Source: JAJZVS01 sp963708095
GTDB taxonomy: Bacteria; Pseudomonadota; Alphaproteobacteria; Acetobacterales; Acetobacteraceae
Reading direction: 5' to 3'
Length of the DNA: 64,000 nucleotides
Assembly (NCBI GenBank): GCA_963708095.1
Contig: OY970182.1
Location: forward strand, 2,108,001 to 2,172,000
Positions within the stretch are counted from its first letter, which is position 1. The number at the start of each line of letters is the position of its first letter. Below the pieces are notes generated by a model. The model did no database searches. It was not told the origin of the DNA and saw only the letters and a program-made list of their open reading frames with translations. Positions 36,561 to 44,964 of this stretch are shown piece after piece. The translations under genes were made by a program, and so were the position numbers.

Positions 36561-38330
36561 ATGGACCAGAAGCGCCTGTTCGTCGCGATCCTGATCTCGC
36601 TCGCGATCCTGCTCGGCTACCAGTTCATCGCCACCCGCTACCTGCCGCACCCGCAGGTGCCGGAGACGCAAACAACGGCCACGTCCGATGGCACGCCGAC
36701 CGGCATGTCCAATGGCACGTCCACGGGCACCGCCACGGCCACCAGTGGCCCGCCCGCCGCCGCCGCGACCGCCGCGGCGGCCAGGGCCGCCGCCCCGCGG
36801 GTGGCGATCGACGCTCCCTCGGTGCGCGGCTCGCTCAGCCTGCTCGGCGCGCGCATCGACGACGTGGTGCTGACCAAATATCGCCAGACCGAAGCCCCCG
36901 ACGCCCCCGATGTCCGCCTGCTCGCCCGCGCCGGGACGAAGCATCCCTATTACGCGCAGTACGGCTGGTCGGCCGCGCCCGGGGAACACGTGGCCCTGCC
37001 GGGGCCGGACACCGTCTGGACCGCCTCGGCCAAGACCCTCTCGCCCGGCCACCCGGTCACCCTGTCGTGGGACAACGGCGCTGGCCTCACGTTCCGTATC
37101 GCGCTCACGATCGACGACCACTACATGTTCGGCGTCACCCAGTCGGTCAGCAACGCGACCAAGGCGCCGGTCAGGCTGTTCCCCTGGACGCGTATCCGGC
37201 GTGACTACACTCCCCCGGTCTCCGGCTACTACATCCTGTTCGAAGGCCTGACCGGCATCGCGCACGACCGGCTGCAGGAGATGGGCTACCCGAAGGCGAA
37301 GAGCGACGCCAAGGACAAGCCCGACAATGTCGCCTATGAGGCCACGTCCAAGGGCGGCTGGGCCGGCTTCGCCGACAAATACTGGCTCGCCGCGGCCATC
37401 CCGGACCAGGCGATCCCCACCACCTTGCGCTACCGCTACACCCCCGGCGGGGACGGGCACTACCAGGTGGACTATGTCCCCGCCGCGGCCCAGACCGTCG
37501 CACCGGGCGGCAGCGCGCAGATGGCGACCCACCTGTTCGCCGGCGCCAAGGTGGTCGACCTGCTCGACCGGTACGAGGCGCAACTCCACATCCCGCAGTT
37601 CGACAAGGCGGTGGATTTCGGCTGGTTCTACTTCCTGACCAAGCCGATCTTCTATGCGCTCGACTACCTCAACGCGCTGCTCGGCAATTTCGGCCTGGCG
37701 ATCATGGCCTTCACGGTCTGCGTGAAGCTGCTGTTCTTCCCGCTGGCCAACTACTCCTACCGCTCCATGAGCAAAATGCGACTGCTGGCGCCGAAGATCC
37801 AGGCGATGCGGGAACGTTACAAGGACGACCCGCAGAAGCAGCAGCAGGAGATGATGGCCCTCTACAAGACCGAGAAGGTCAACCCGGCCTCCGGCTGTCT
37901 GCCCATGTTGGTGCAGATCCCGGTGTTCTTCTCGCTCTATAAGGACATCTTCGTCACCATCGAGATGCGCCAGGCGCCGTTCTTCGGCTGGATCCACGAT
38001 CTGTCGCAGGTCGATCCGACCAATCTCTTTACCCTGTTCGGGCTGGTGCACTGGGATCCCACCACGATCTCGCCGTTCCTGCACCTCGGCGCGTGGCCGA
38101 TCCTCATGGGCTTCACCATGTGGCTGCAGCAGAAGCTCAACCCGCCGCCGCCCGATCCGATGCAGGCGCGGCTGTTCCAGTTCATGCCGATCATCTTCAC
38201 CTTCATGCTGGCGCGCATGCCGGCCGGGCTGGTGATCTACTGGACCTGGAACAACCTGCTGTCGGTGATGCAGCAATGGATCATCATGCGGCGCACCAAG
38301 CTCGCCCGTCCCGGCCTCGCGCGGACATGA
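36561..38330 (+). CDS. yidC: Membrane protein insertase YidC
   Basis: 589 residues. An N-terminal membrane anchor (LFVAILISLAILLGYQF), a Thr/Ala-rich linker, a large periplasmic beta-domain (about 80-350) and the C-terminal Oxa1-type domain with five helices (from WFYFLTKPIFYALDYLN to MPAGLVIYWTWNNLLSV). The conserved positive residue in the hydrophilic groove is in the NYSYRSMSKMRLL segment. Inserts inner-membrane proteins alone or with SecYEG. The stop overlaps the engB start. Confidence 0.98.
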   Translation: MDQKRLFVAILISLAILLGYQFIATRYLPHPQVPETQTTATSDGTPTGMSNGTSTGTATATSGPPAAAATAAAARAAAPRVAIDAPSVRGSLSLLGARIDDVVLTKYRQTEAPDAPDVRLLARAGTKHPYYAQYGWSAAPGEHVALPGPDTVWTASAKTLSPGHPVTLSWDNGAGLTFRIALTIDDHYMFGVTQSVSNATKAPVRLFPWTRIRRDYTPPVSGYYILFEGLTGIAHDRLQEMGYPKAKSDAKDKPDNVAYEATSKGGWAGFADKYWLAAAIPDQAIPTTLRYRYTPGGDGHYQVDYVPAAAQTVAPGGSAQMATHLFAGAKVVDLLDRYEAQLHIPQFDKAVDFGWFYFLTKPIFYALDYLNALLGNFGLAIMAFTVCVKLLFFPLANYSYRSMSKMRLLAPKIQAMRERYKDDPQKQQQEMMALYKTEKVNPASGCLPMLVQIPVFFSLYKDIFVTIEMRQAPFFGWIHDLSQVDPTNLFTLFGLVHWDPTTISPFLHLGAWPILMGFTMWLQQKLNPPPPDPMQARLFQFMPIIFTFMLARMPAGLVIYWTWNNLLSVMQQWIIMRRTKLARPGLART

Positions 38331-39070
38331 CCGCAGCGGGGCGGGAGCGGCCCGCCCCGCCCGGTTCGGAGCAGAGGGCCGAACCCAAGGTGGGTGCCGA
38401 GGCCGCGGGCGAGAGCGCGGGTGACCCCGCGGTCGACCCGGCCGCCGATCGGGCGGCCGAGCTTGAAGCCGGGCGGCTGCTGTTCGCCGGGACCTGCACC
38501 TTCTTCTACGCCGCCCAACGGCTGGACCAGATGCCGCCCATCGGGCTGCCGGAAATCGCCTTCGCGGGCCGGTCCAACGTCGGCAAATCCTCCCTGCTCA
38601 ACGCGCTGACCGGCCGGCGCGCCCTGGCGCGGGTCTCCGTCACCCCAGGGCGCACCCGGCAACTGAACTTCTTCGACCTCGGCGGCCGGCTGACCCTGGT
38701 CGACATGCCGGGCTACGGCTACGCCCGCGCCAGCAAGGATATCCAGCGCGACTGGCAGGGGCTGATGTTCGACTACCTGCGCGGCCGCCCCAGCCTGCGC
38801 CGGGTGCTGCTGCTGCTGGACGCACGGGTGGAAGTGAAGGACAGCGACCGCGCCGTCATGGACCTGTTGGACCGCGCCGCCGTGACGTTCCAGATCGTGC
38901 TGACGAAGATCGACGACGTCACCCCGGCCGCCCTGGCTGCCAAGGAGCGGGAAGCCGCCGCCCTCGCCCGCGCCCACCCGGCGGCGCATCCGGACGTTCT
39001 GCCCACCAGCAGCAACACCGGAACCGGGATCCCCGAGCTGCGCGCCGCGCTCGCCGGACTCGGCGCCTGA
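38327..39070 (+). CDS. engB: Ribosome biogenesis GTPase EngB/YsxC/YihA
   Basis: 247 residues. G1 GRSNVGKSS, G3 DMPGYG and G4 TKID are intact, with the family-specific TPGRTRQLNFF switch I. The ATG overlaps the yidC stop (ATGA). About 45 acidic, Ala-rich residues precede the conserved part (LLFAGTCTFFYAAQ). Acts late in 50S assembly. The next core gene expected after engB is replaced here by IS DNA. Confidence 0.96.
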   Translation: MTAAGRERPAPPGSEQRAEPKVGAEAAGESAGDPAVDPAADRAAELEAGRLLFAGTCTFFYAAQRLDQMPPIGLPEIAFAGRSNVGKSSLLNALTGRRALARVSVTPGRTRQLNFFDLGGRLTLVDMPGYGYARASKDIQRDWQGLMFDYLRGRPSLRRVLLLLDARVEVKDSDRAVMDLLDRAAVTFQIVLTKIDDVTPAALAAKEREAAALARAHPAAHPDVLPTSSNTGTGIPELRAALAGLGA

Positions 39071-39306
39071 ACGGGAATGTCTCCCCTCCCCTTGCGCAGG
39101 GCTGTCCGGGGAAAGCGTGAGGCTTTTGGCTGCATGCCCCGTCTGAGGCGGTTTTATCCGCTATTCTGTGTTTGCGAGACTCAGAATGGGGGACGGGGCA
39201 TGTGGTTCAAACCTACCATCTTCGCCAGTGGAGTGCGCCCCTGGGGGCGGACAGATTGAACGGTAGGATTTGACGGTCCTTGCTGGGCTTCCGGAGGATG
39301 GAAGCC

Positions 39307-39657
39307 ATGACGAAGCACCGATCCCACAGCGCGGCGTTCAAGCGGCAGGTCGCTGAGGAGTTCCTTGGCGGGGAGACGCTACACGCGCTTTCGCAGCGCC
39401 ACGACATCTCCCGGCAGCTGATCCGGATCTGGGTTGGCAAGTTCGAGGCGGGCGCGCTGGACGACGACGCGCAAGCCGCCGCTCTGATCCAGGAGTATGA
39501 GGCCAGGATCGCTGCCTTGGAACGGATGGTCGGCCGCCAAGCTTTGGAGATTGAGCTGCTAAAGGGGGCCTTGAAGCATGCACCCCGGCCGAGAAGCGCG
39601 AGCTCCTCCGTCGTCACCGGCCCCGTGGCATCTCCGTCAGACGAGGGTGCGAGCTGA
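39307..39657 (+). CDS. IS3 orfA of the interrupted element
   Basis: 116 residues: helix-turn-helix (HSAAFKRQVAEEFLGGETLHALSQRHDIS) and a coiled coil (EARIAALERMVGRQALEIELLKGAL). The GGAGG nine bases upstream favours this ATG over one three codons earlier. The stop overlaps the orfB start as TGATG. Confidence 0.88.
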   Translation: MTKHRSHSAAFKRQVAEEFLGGETLHALSQRHDISRQLIRIWVGKFEAGALDDDAQAAALIQEYEARIAALERMVGRQALEIELLKGALKHAPRPRSASSSVVTGPVASPSDEGAS

Positions 39658-40388
39658 TGGGCCTGGCGCGATCCACCTTCTACGACACGCCGCCTATTCC
39701 CCTGGGCGCCGACGAGCTCGTCGGCCGGATCAGTGCGATCTGCGACGAGTTCGAATGCTACGGCTACCGACGCGTAGGGGCGGCACTGCGCCACCAGGGC
39801 CTGGTGGTGAATAGCAAGAAGCTCCGGCGGCTGATGCGGGAGCGCGGGCTGCAGCCGAAGCGGCGGCGGCGCTACGTCGTCACGACGGACAGCAATCATG
39901 CCGGACCGATCTTCCCGGACCTGGCGAAGGATGTCGTTCCCGACCGCCCCAATCAGTTATGGGTCGCGGACCTGACCTATGTCGCCATCCTGGGCGGTTT
40001 CGTCTATCTCGCCGCCATCCTCGATGCCTGGTCGCGCAAGGTCGTCGGCTACTCGATCAGCCGATCGATGGACGCCCGCATTGCTGTCGCTGCCCTGAAG
40101 GCGGCCATCAGGGGGCGCAATCCCGCCAAGGGCTGCATCCACCACTCGGACCGAGGCTCGCAATATGCGTCGGAGACATATCGCGCGCTGCTTGCCGCCC
40201 ATGGCCTGGTTGGTTCGATGAGCCGTCGCGGTAATCCGTACGACAACGCCAAGGCGGAGAGCTTCATGAAGACGTTGAAGGTCGAAGCGGTCTACCTAGC
40301 CGCCTACGAGACATTCGAGGATGTCACCGCCGACCTTCCGCGCTTCATTGCGGATTCCAACGCAAGGCGGCCAGGTATTCCGATCTGA
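39657..40388 (+). pseudogene. IS3 orfB, 5' part, cut by IS21
   Basis: rve-type integrase with LWVADLTYV, IHHSDRGSQY and DNAKAESFMKTLKVEAV, so all DDE residues are in this part. After ADLPRFI (base 40348) the frame enters IS21 terminal DNA and stops 13 codons later. The missing end is found at 43387-43498. Confidence 0.92.
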
Positions 40389-40526
40389 TGGCGGCCACCA
40401 TTCCGATCTGATCCCGGCCGCCCTCCGCCAGACAGGAAGAGGGCTTCCGGGCAGAAGAGATCGTCTCGCGGGTCAGTGTTCACCCGGGTTCATGTTTTCC
40501 CATCGCAATTGATGGAGGGAACGCGG

Positions 40527-42068
40527 ATGCCGACGGAGAGACTGTCCATGCGACGGATACGGCAGGTGCTGCAATTACACTTCGGTGCCCGCGCCAGCGC
40601 TCGGGTGATCGCCGGCGAGGTCGGCGTCGGCCGCAGCACCGTGCAGGATTACCTGGCGCGGGCCGGCGCCGCCGGGCTTGCCTGGCCGCTGCCACCCGAG
40701 TTGATGGACGAGGCGCTGGAGCAACGCCTGTTCCCTGCGCCCAGCACCAAGCTGGGTGCTCGCCGCCATCCCGAACCCGACTGGGCTGCGCTGGTGCGCG
40801 AGATGAAGCGGCCCGGGGTCAGCCTGCTGATCTTGTGGGAGGAGTATGGCGCGACCCATCCCGAGGGTTACGGCTACAGCCGGTTCTGCGAGCTGTATCG
40901 CGCGTTCGAGCGCCGCCTGTCGCCGACCATGCGCCAAACCCACGTCGCCGGCCACAAGGCCTTCGTCGATTATTCCGGCAAGAAGGTCCCGATCGCCGAC
41001 CCGCTCACCGGCGAGATCCGCATGGCGGAGATCTTCGTCGGTGTGCTTGGCGCCTCGAACCTGACCTACGCCGAGGCAACCTGGACACAGACCCTGCCGG
41101 ATTGGATCGGCGCCCATGTCCGCATGTTCCGCTTCTTCGGTGCCGCACCGCGCCTGCTGGTGCCGGACAATCTCAAAAGCGCGGTCAACAAGCCGTCCTT
41201 CTACGACCCCGAGGTGAACCGCACCTACGCCGCGATGGCCACGCACTACAATGTCGGCGTGCTGCCGGCGCGGCCACGCAAGCCAAAGGACAAAGCCGCG
41301 GTCGAAGCCGGTGTCCGCTTCGCCCAGTCCTACATCCTCGGCCAGTTGCGTCACGTTACCTTCTTCTCCCTGGCCGCATGCAACGCCGAGATCACCGTGG
41401 CCCTGGAGCGGATGAATGGCCGCGAGATGCGCCGGCTTGGTGTCAGCCGCCGCCAACTGTTCGAGACGGTCGAACGTCCCGCCATGCAGCCATTACCTGA
41501 GCAGGACTACGAGTATGCCAAGTGGCGTCTCGCCCGGGTCGGCATCGACTACCACGTCGAGGTACAGGGCTTTTTCTACTCGGTGCCGCATGCCCTGATC
41601 CGTGAGCAGGTGGACACCCGCGCCACGATCCGCACGATTGAAATTTTCCACCGCGGCAAGCGCGTTGCCGCGCACGCCCGGCGCTACACCGGACCGCGGC
41701 ACGGCACTCTGCCCGAGCACATGCCGAGCGCGCACCGGCGGTACGGCGAATGGACACCGGAACGGTTGCAGCATCAGGCCCGCGTCATCGGGCCGAACAC
41801 CGAAGGGCTGGTCATCGCGGTGCTGGCCCGCCGGCCGCACCCAGAACAAGGCTTCCGCACCTGTCTCGGCGTGCTGCGCCTGTTCCGCGGCATCGATCCC
41901 GCCCGGGCCGAGACGGTCAGCCTGCGCGCCGTCGCGATCGGCGCGCTGTCCTACGCCTCGGTCGCCTCGATCCTCAAACACCGGATCGACCAGTCGGCAC
42001 CGCCGCAAGCCGCGGACGGCACGCCGTTGCTGCACGACAACATCCGCGGCCCCCGCTACTACCATTAG
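40527..42068 (+). CDS. istA: IS21 transposase IstA
   Basis: 513 residues. N-terminal helix-turn-helix (SARVIAGEVGVGRSTVQDYLAR), then the rve-like catalytic core: KAFVDYSGKK, LVPDNLKSAV and RPRKPKDKAAVEAGVRFAQ, giving the DDE set. GGAGGGA precedes the ATG. Intact. Confidence 0.93.
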   Translation: MPTERLSMRRIRQVLQLHFGARASARVIAGEVGVGRSTVQDYLARAGAAGLAWPLPPELMDEALEQRLFPAPSTKLGARRHPEPDWAALVREMKRPGVSLLILWEEYGATHPEGYGYSRFCELYRAFERRLSPTMRQTHVAGHKAFVDYSGKKVPIADPLTGEIRMAEIFVGVLGASNLTYAEATWTQTLPDWIGAHVRMFRFFGAAPRLLVPDNLKSAVNKPSFYDPEVNRTYAAMATHYNVGVLPARPRKPKDKAAVEAGVRFAQSYILGQLRHVTFFSLAACNAEITVALERMNGREMRRLGVSRRQLFETVERPAMQPLPEQDYEYAKWRLARVGIDYHVEVQGFFYSVPHALIREQVDTRATIRTIEIFHRGKRVAAHARRYTGPRHGTLPEHMPSAHRRYGEWTPERLQHQARVIGPNTEGLVIAVLARRPHPEQGFRTCLGVLRLFRGIDPARAETVSLRAVAIGALSYASVASILKHRIDQSAPPQAADGTPLLHDNIRGPRYYH

Positions 42069-42078
42069 GAGACTGACT

Positions 42079-42813
42079 TTGCTCACTCATCCAACGCTCG
42101 ACCTGCTGGCCGACCTTGGCCTGCACGGCATGGCCAAGGGCTTCCGGGATATCGCCGATAACCCGGAGGGTGCGGCACTCGGCCACGCGGAGTGGCTTGG
42201 CATTCTGCTCGAACGCGAGAGCACGCTGCGCCAGCAGAAGCGCTTCGAAAGCCGCGCCAAGGCCGCCAAGCTGCGCCATCTGGCCGCGGTCGAGGATGTC
42301 GACTACCGCACGCCGCGCGGTCTCGACCGCACGATGTTCCTGAAGTTGGCCGGCTGTGACTGGATCCGTGAGCACCGGCATTGTCTGCTGACCGGTCCGG
42401 CCGGGGTCGGCAAGTCGTGGCTCGCCTGCGCGCTTGGCTACAAGGCCTGCCGGGACAATTTGTCGGTGCTCTATCAGCGCGTGCCGCGGCTGTTCGCCGC
42501 ACTCGCGCTGGCCCGCGGTGATGGTCGCTACCCCAAGCTGCTGAAGCAATTCGCCCGGGTCGATCTCCTGATTCTCGATGACTGGGGACCGGAACCGCTG
42601 CTTGCCGAACAGCAGCGCGATCTGTTGGAGATCGTCGAGGACCGCTACAGCGCCGGCTCGCTGATCATCACCAGCCAGGTGCCGATCGACCGTTGGTACG
42701 AGATCGTCGGCAACCCGACGCTGGCCGACGCCATCCTCGACCGGATCATCCACAACGCGCACCGGATCGAACTGCGGGGCGAAAGCCTGCGCAAGCCGCG
42801 TGCTGGCGGATGA
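42079..42813 (+). CDS. istB: IS21 helper ATPase IstB
   Basis: 244 residues of the DnaC-like AAA+ group. Walker A GPAGVGKSW, Walker B DLLILDDWG, arginine-finger region LADAILDRIIHNAHRIEL. A TTG start with AGGAG eight bases before it is preferred, 10 bases after istA. Needed with IstA for transposition. Confidence 0.92.
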   Translation: MLTHPTLDLLADLGLHGMAKGFRDIADNPEGAALGHAEWLGILLERESTLRQQKRFESRAKAAKLRHLAAVEDVDYRTPRGLDRTMFLKLAGCDWIREHRHCLLTGPAGVGKSWLACALGYKACRDNLSVLYQRVPRLFAALALARGDGRYPKLLKQFARVDLLILDDWGPEPLLAEQQRDLLEIVEDRYSAGSLIITSQVPIDRWYEIVGNPTLADAILDRIIHNAHRIELRGESLRKPRAGG

Positions 42814-42877
42814 AGCGTCCCCCCCACGGACATTCCGGCCCTCCACTGCAAAGCGTTACGTAACGGAGATCAGGACC

Positions 42878-43201
42878 ATGCCAAGAGGCCAGAAACCCGC
42901 TGGCGAGCACGCACTGAGCAACGCCGAACGCCAGGCTCGTTATCGCGCCCGCCACTTGACGCAGCCATCGCCCGTCGTGATCCGAACACGCCGGCCGATC
43001 GACCGGCGCAGCCGCCTCCAGCGTTGGGATGACGCGACCAACGTACTGCTGCGGATCCAGGTCGAGTGTGTCGGTTGGTTGGAGGCGCTGCCGGACAGCC
43101 TGCGCGGTACCGCCATGGCCGAGGCGCTTGAGGCGATCGCCGATCTCGACCTCACCGTGCTGGCCGAGGTCAAGCCGCCGCGGGGTTACGGGCGGGATTA
43201 G
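42878..43201 (+). CDS. Small accessory protein of the IS21 element
   Basis: 107 residues starting MPRGQKPAGEHALSNAERQARYRARH, a basic N-terminus followed by a helical region with WLEALPDSLRGTAMAEALEAIADLDL. Located in the IS21 right part, same strand as istAB. No biochemical function known to me; some IS21 relatives carry a similar third frame. Confidence 0.6.
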   Translation: MPRGQKPAGEHALSNAERQARYRARHLTQPSPVVIRTRRPIDRRSRLQRWDDATNVLLRIQVECVGWLEALPDSLRGTAMAEALEAIADLDLTVLAEVKPPRGYGRD

Positions 43202-43386
43202 GACGCCATGAAGCAAAGAATTGTCCGCCGCCTCGACCCCGACAGCGCACGACTGCTTGACCCGGCCGCGACCGCCATGACATGACCAAAATCGGCCCGC
43301 GAGACGACACCAGACCGGCCGCCATCAGATCGGTAGGGTGGCCGCGATCAGATTGGAATACCTGGCCGCCTTCGTCGGAATCCGCA

Positions 43387-43498
43387 CTTCATCGATGAAG
43401 TCTATACTGCAAAGAGGCTGCACTCTGCGCTCGGCTATCTCAGCCCCGCGCAATTCGAGGATCAATACGCCCGGCAGGGCGTCAAAACCGAGGCTTGA
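43387..43498 (+). pseudogene. IS3 orfB, 3' part
   Basis: Reads (H)FIDEVYTAKRLHSALGYLSP then AQFEDQYARQGVKTEA and a stop: the normal IS3 C-terminus. Joined to base 40348 with one CTTCAT removed it restores a continuous DLPRFIDEVYTAK. Confidence 0.93.
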
Positions 43499-44477
43499 TC
43501 CTGTCCGCCCCCAGGGGCGCACTCCAGAAGACGGTCGGGTCCTCGGCCGGCACGCGGTCGATGACGGTCAGCCGCGTCTCGACCGCGGTGCCGTAGCGGG
43601 CATAGACGCGGCGATCGATCCCGGCCCAGAACACCACCCGCCCGCGCGCCTGCAGGCGGACGAAATCCCCCCGCCAGGACGGGTTGTCCGGCGCGAGCGA
43701 GATGCCGGTGATGGTGACCAGCCGCCCGCCCGGGAGCAGCCGCGCCAGCGCCGCGGCAACATGACGGAAGGCCGCGTCTGCCATACGCCCCTCGACATGC
43801 GCCGCGACCGAGAAGGGCGGGTTCATCAGCACCACCGAGGGTGCGATGGCGGGATCCAGATGGTCGTGGATCTGCGCCGCATCGTGGCGGCTGACGGAGG
43901 CGCCTGGGAACAGATAGCCGAGCAGGTCCGCGCGCGTGGCGGCGAGCTCGTTCAGCGCCAGGACGCCGCCGGCGAGCGCGACGAAGGCGGCGAGCAGCCC
44001 GGTGCCGGCGGACGGTTCGGGCACCAGGTCGCCAGGCGTGATCGTGGCGGCGGCGCTGGCCGCGAAGCCGAGCGCGATCGGCGTCGAGAACTGCTGGAGC
44101 GCCTCGCTCTCCTCGGAGCGGCGGGTATGCGTGGGCACCAGCACGGCTAACCTCGCCAGCATGGCGAGCATCCCCACCGGGCTGCCAGCACGGGCGCGCA
44201 TGGCCGGCCCGTGCCGGCGCAGGAACAGGACCTGCGCGCCCTCGCAGGCCTCGTACGCGTCCTTCCACACCCAGGTGCCGGTCGCGTCGGTGGCGCCGAA
44301 TGCCGCCTCCATGGCGGCGCGCAGGACGGGAGCGTCGAGGGCTTCGCCGCGCTCCAGCGCAGGCAGCAGCAGACGGGCAGCGTGGAGGATGGCGGACGCC
44401 CGATCGGGCGCAGCGGGCGCGGACGGGGATGCGAACATGGCCGACCGCTCGGCCAGCGCGGGGACGATGACTGTCAT
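43482..44477 (-). pseudogene. Strawberry-notch-family protein, N-terminal fragment
   Basis: 331 residues remain, of a family usually well over 1000. The visible part holds the methyltransferase-like domain: PEPSAGTGLLAAF, LNELAATRADLLG and VVLMNPPFSVAAHVEGR. The helicase-like C-terminal part is missing: after DPTVF the frame enters the IS3 right end, adding 15 IS-encoded residues before a stop. Such genes are typical of plasmids and genomic islands in alphaproteobacteria, which supports the idea that this half of the window is accessory. Confidence 0.75.
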
Positions 44478-44964
44478 GGAGGGATTCCGGAGAGCGGGGT
44501 TCAGAAGCCGGCGGGCGCTCTCTCGACCCCACCCGGCTCACCCCGTCCCGGCCATCCTCTCGCTTTTGCGCCTCACCACGGTCTCATCGATGGTCGGCAC
44601 CGCCGGCAGCGGCACCCCAAGGCCGCCGGAATCGGCTGGGGCATCCGCACGTTGTCCCAAGGGGGGGTAATGGCGCAGTCTGAACGTCCTTTATGAGGAG
44701 GAGTCGCCATTCGACTAACCGCGATGCGACGGCTCAATTGCGCCCATTCCGGTCACTCTCGGAAGGCGGTCGACATCCCGGAAGCAGACATAACCGTCCG
44801 GATCCAGCGTGGCCGAGACGGTGAAGGTTTTCGGACGCCGGCCATCTGGCCGTGCGTCTGGGCATGGGGCCGGCGTCCGAAAACCTTCACCAACTCGGCC
44901 GTGGCCCGACCCAGTAGGCGATCCCGGAAGCGGACGTTCAGTGCCGCCCTAACTCGGCAGCATC
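44478..44964. other. Intergenic stretch with a 24-bp inverted repeat
   Basis: No supported gene. The stem-loop at 44820-44891 (separate entry) is the only clear structure. Confidence 0.5.
44820..44891. repeat. 24-bp perfect inverted repeat, 24-base loop
   Basis: GGTGAAGGTTTTCGGACGCC... at 44820-44843 and its exact complement at 44868-44891. It lies about 75 bases beyond the emrB stop, so it could terminate the minus-strand operon, but no U-tract is seen. Confidence 0.75.

Larger units (their letters stand above)
40349..43386 (+). mobile_element. IS21-family element inside IS3 orfB
   Basis: 3038 bp flanked by the 6-bp duplication CTTCAT (40343-40348 and 43387-43392). Ends are inverted: TGCGGATTCCAACGCAAGGC on the left, TGCGGATTCCGACGAAGGC on the right, continuing GGCCAGGTATTCC(G/A)ATCTGAT. 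Inside each end the ATTCCGATCTGAT-type block is repeated, as for IstA binding sites. Carries istA, istB and a third small gene. Confidence 0.93.
39229..43526 (+). mobile_element. IS3-family element interrupted by IS21
   Basis: Exact 26-bp terminal inverted repeats: TGGAGTGCGCCCCTGGGGGC... at 39229-39254 and its complement at 43501-43526. Removing the internal IS21 leaves an element of about 1250 bp with orfA and a restorable orfB. No 3-bp direct repeat is seen at the outer edges (CAG versus GAA), so flanking DNA may have been rearranged after insertion. Confidence 0.92.

Noticed and set aside
35574..38276. A 900-codon open frame antisense to rnpA-yidD-yidC
   Set aside because: It is the complementary shadow of well-identified genes.
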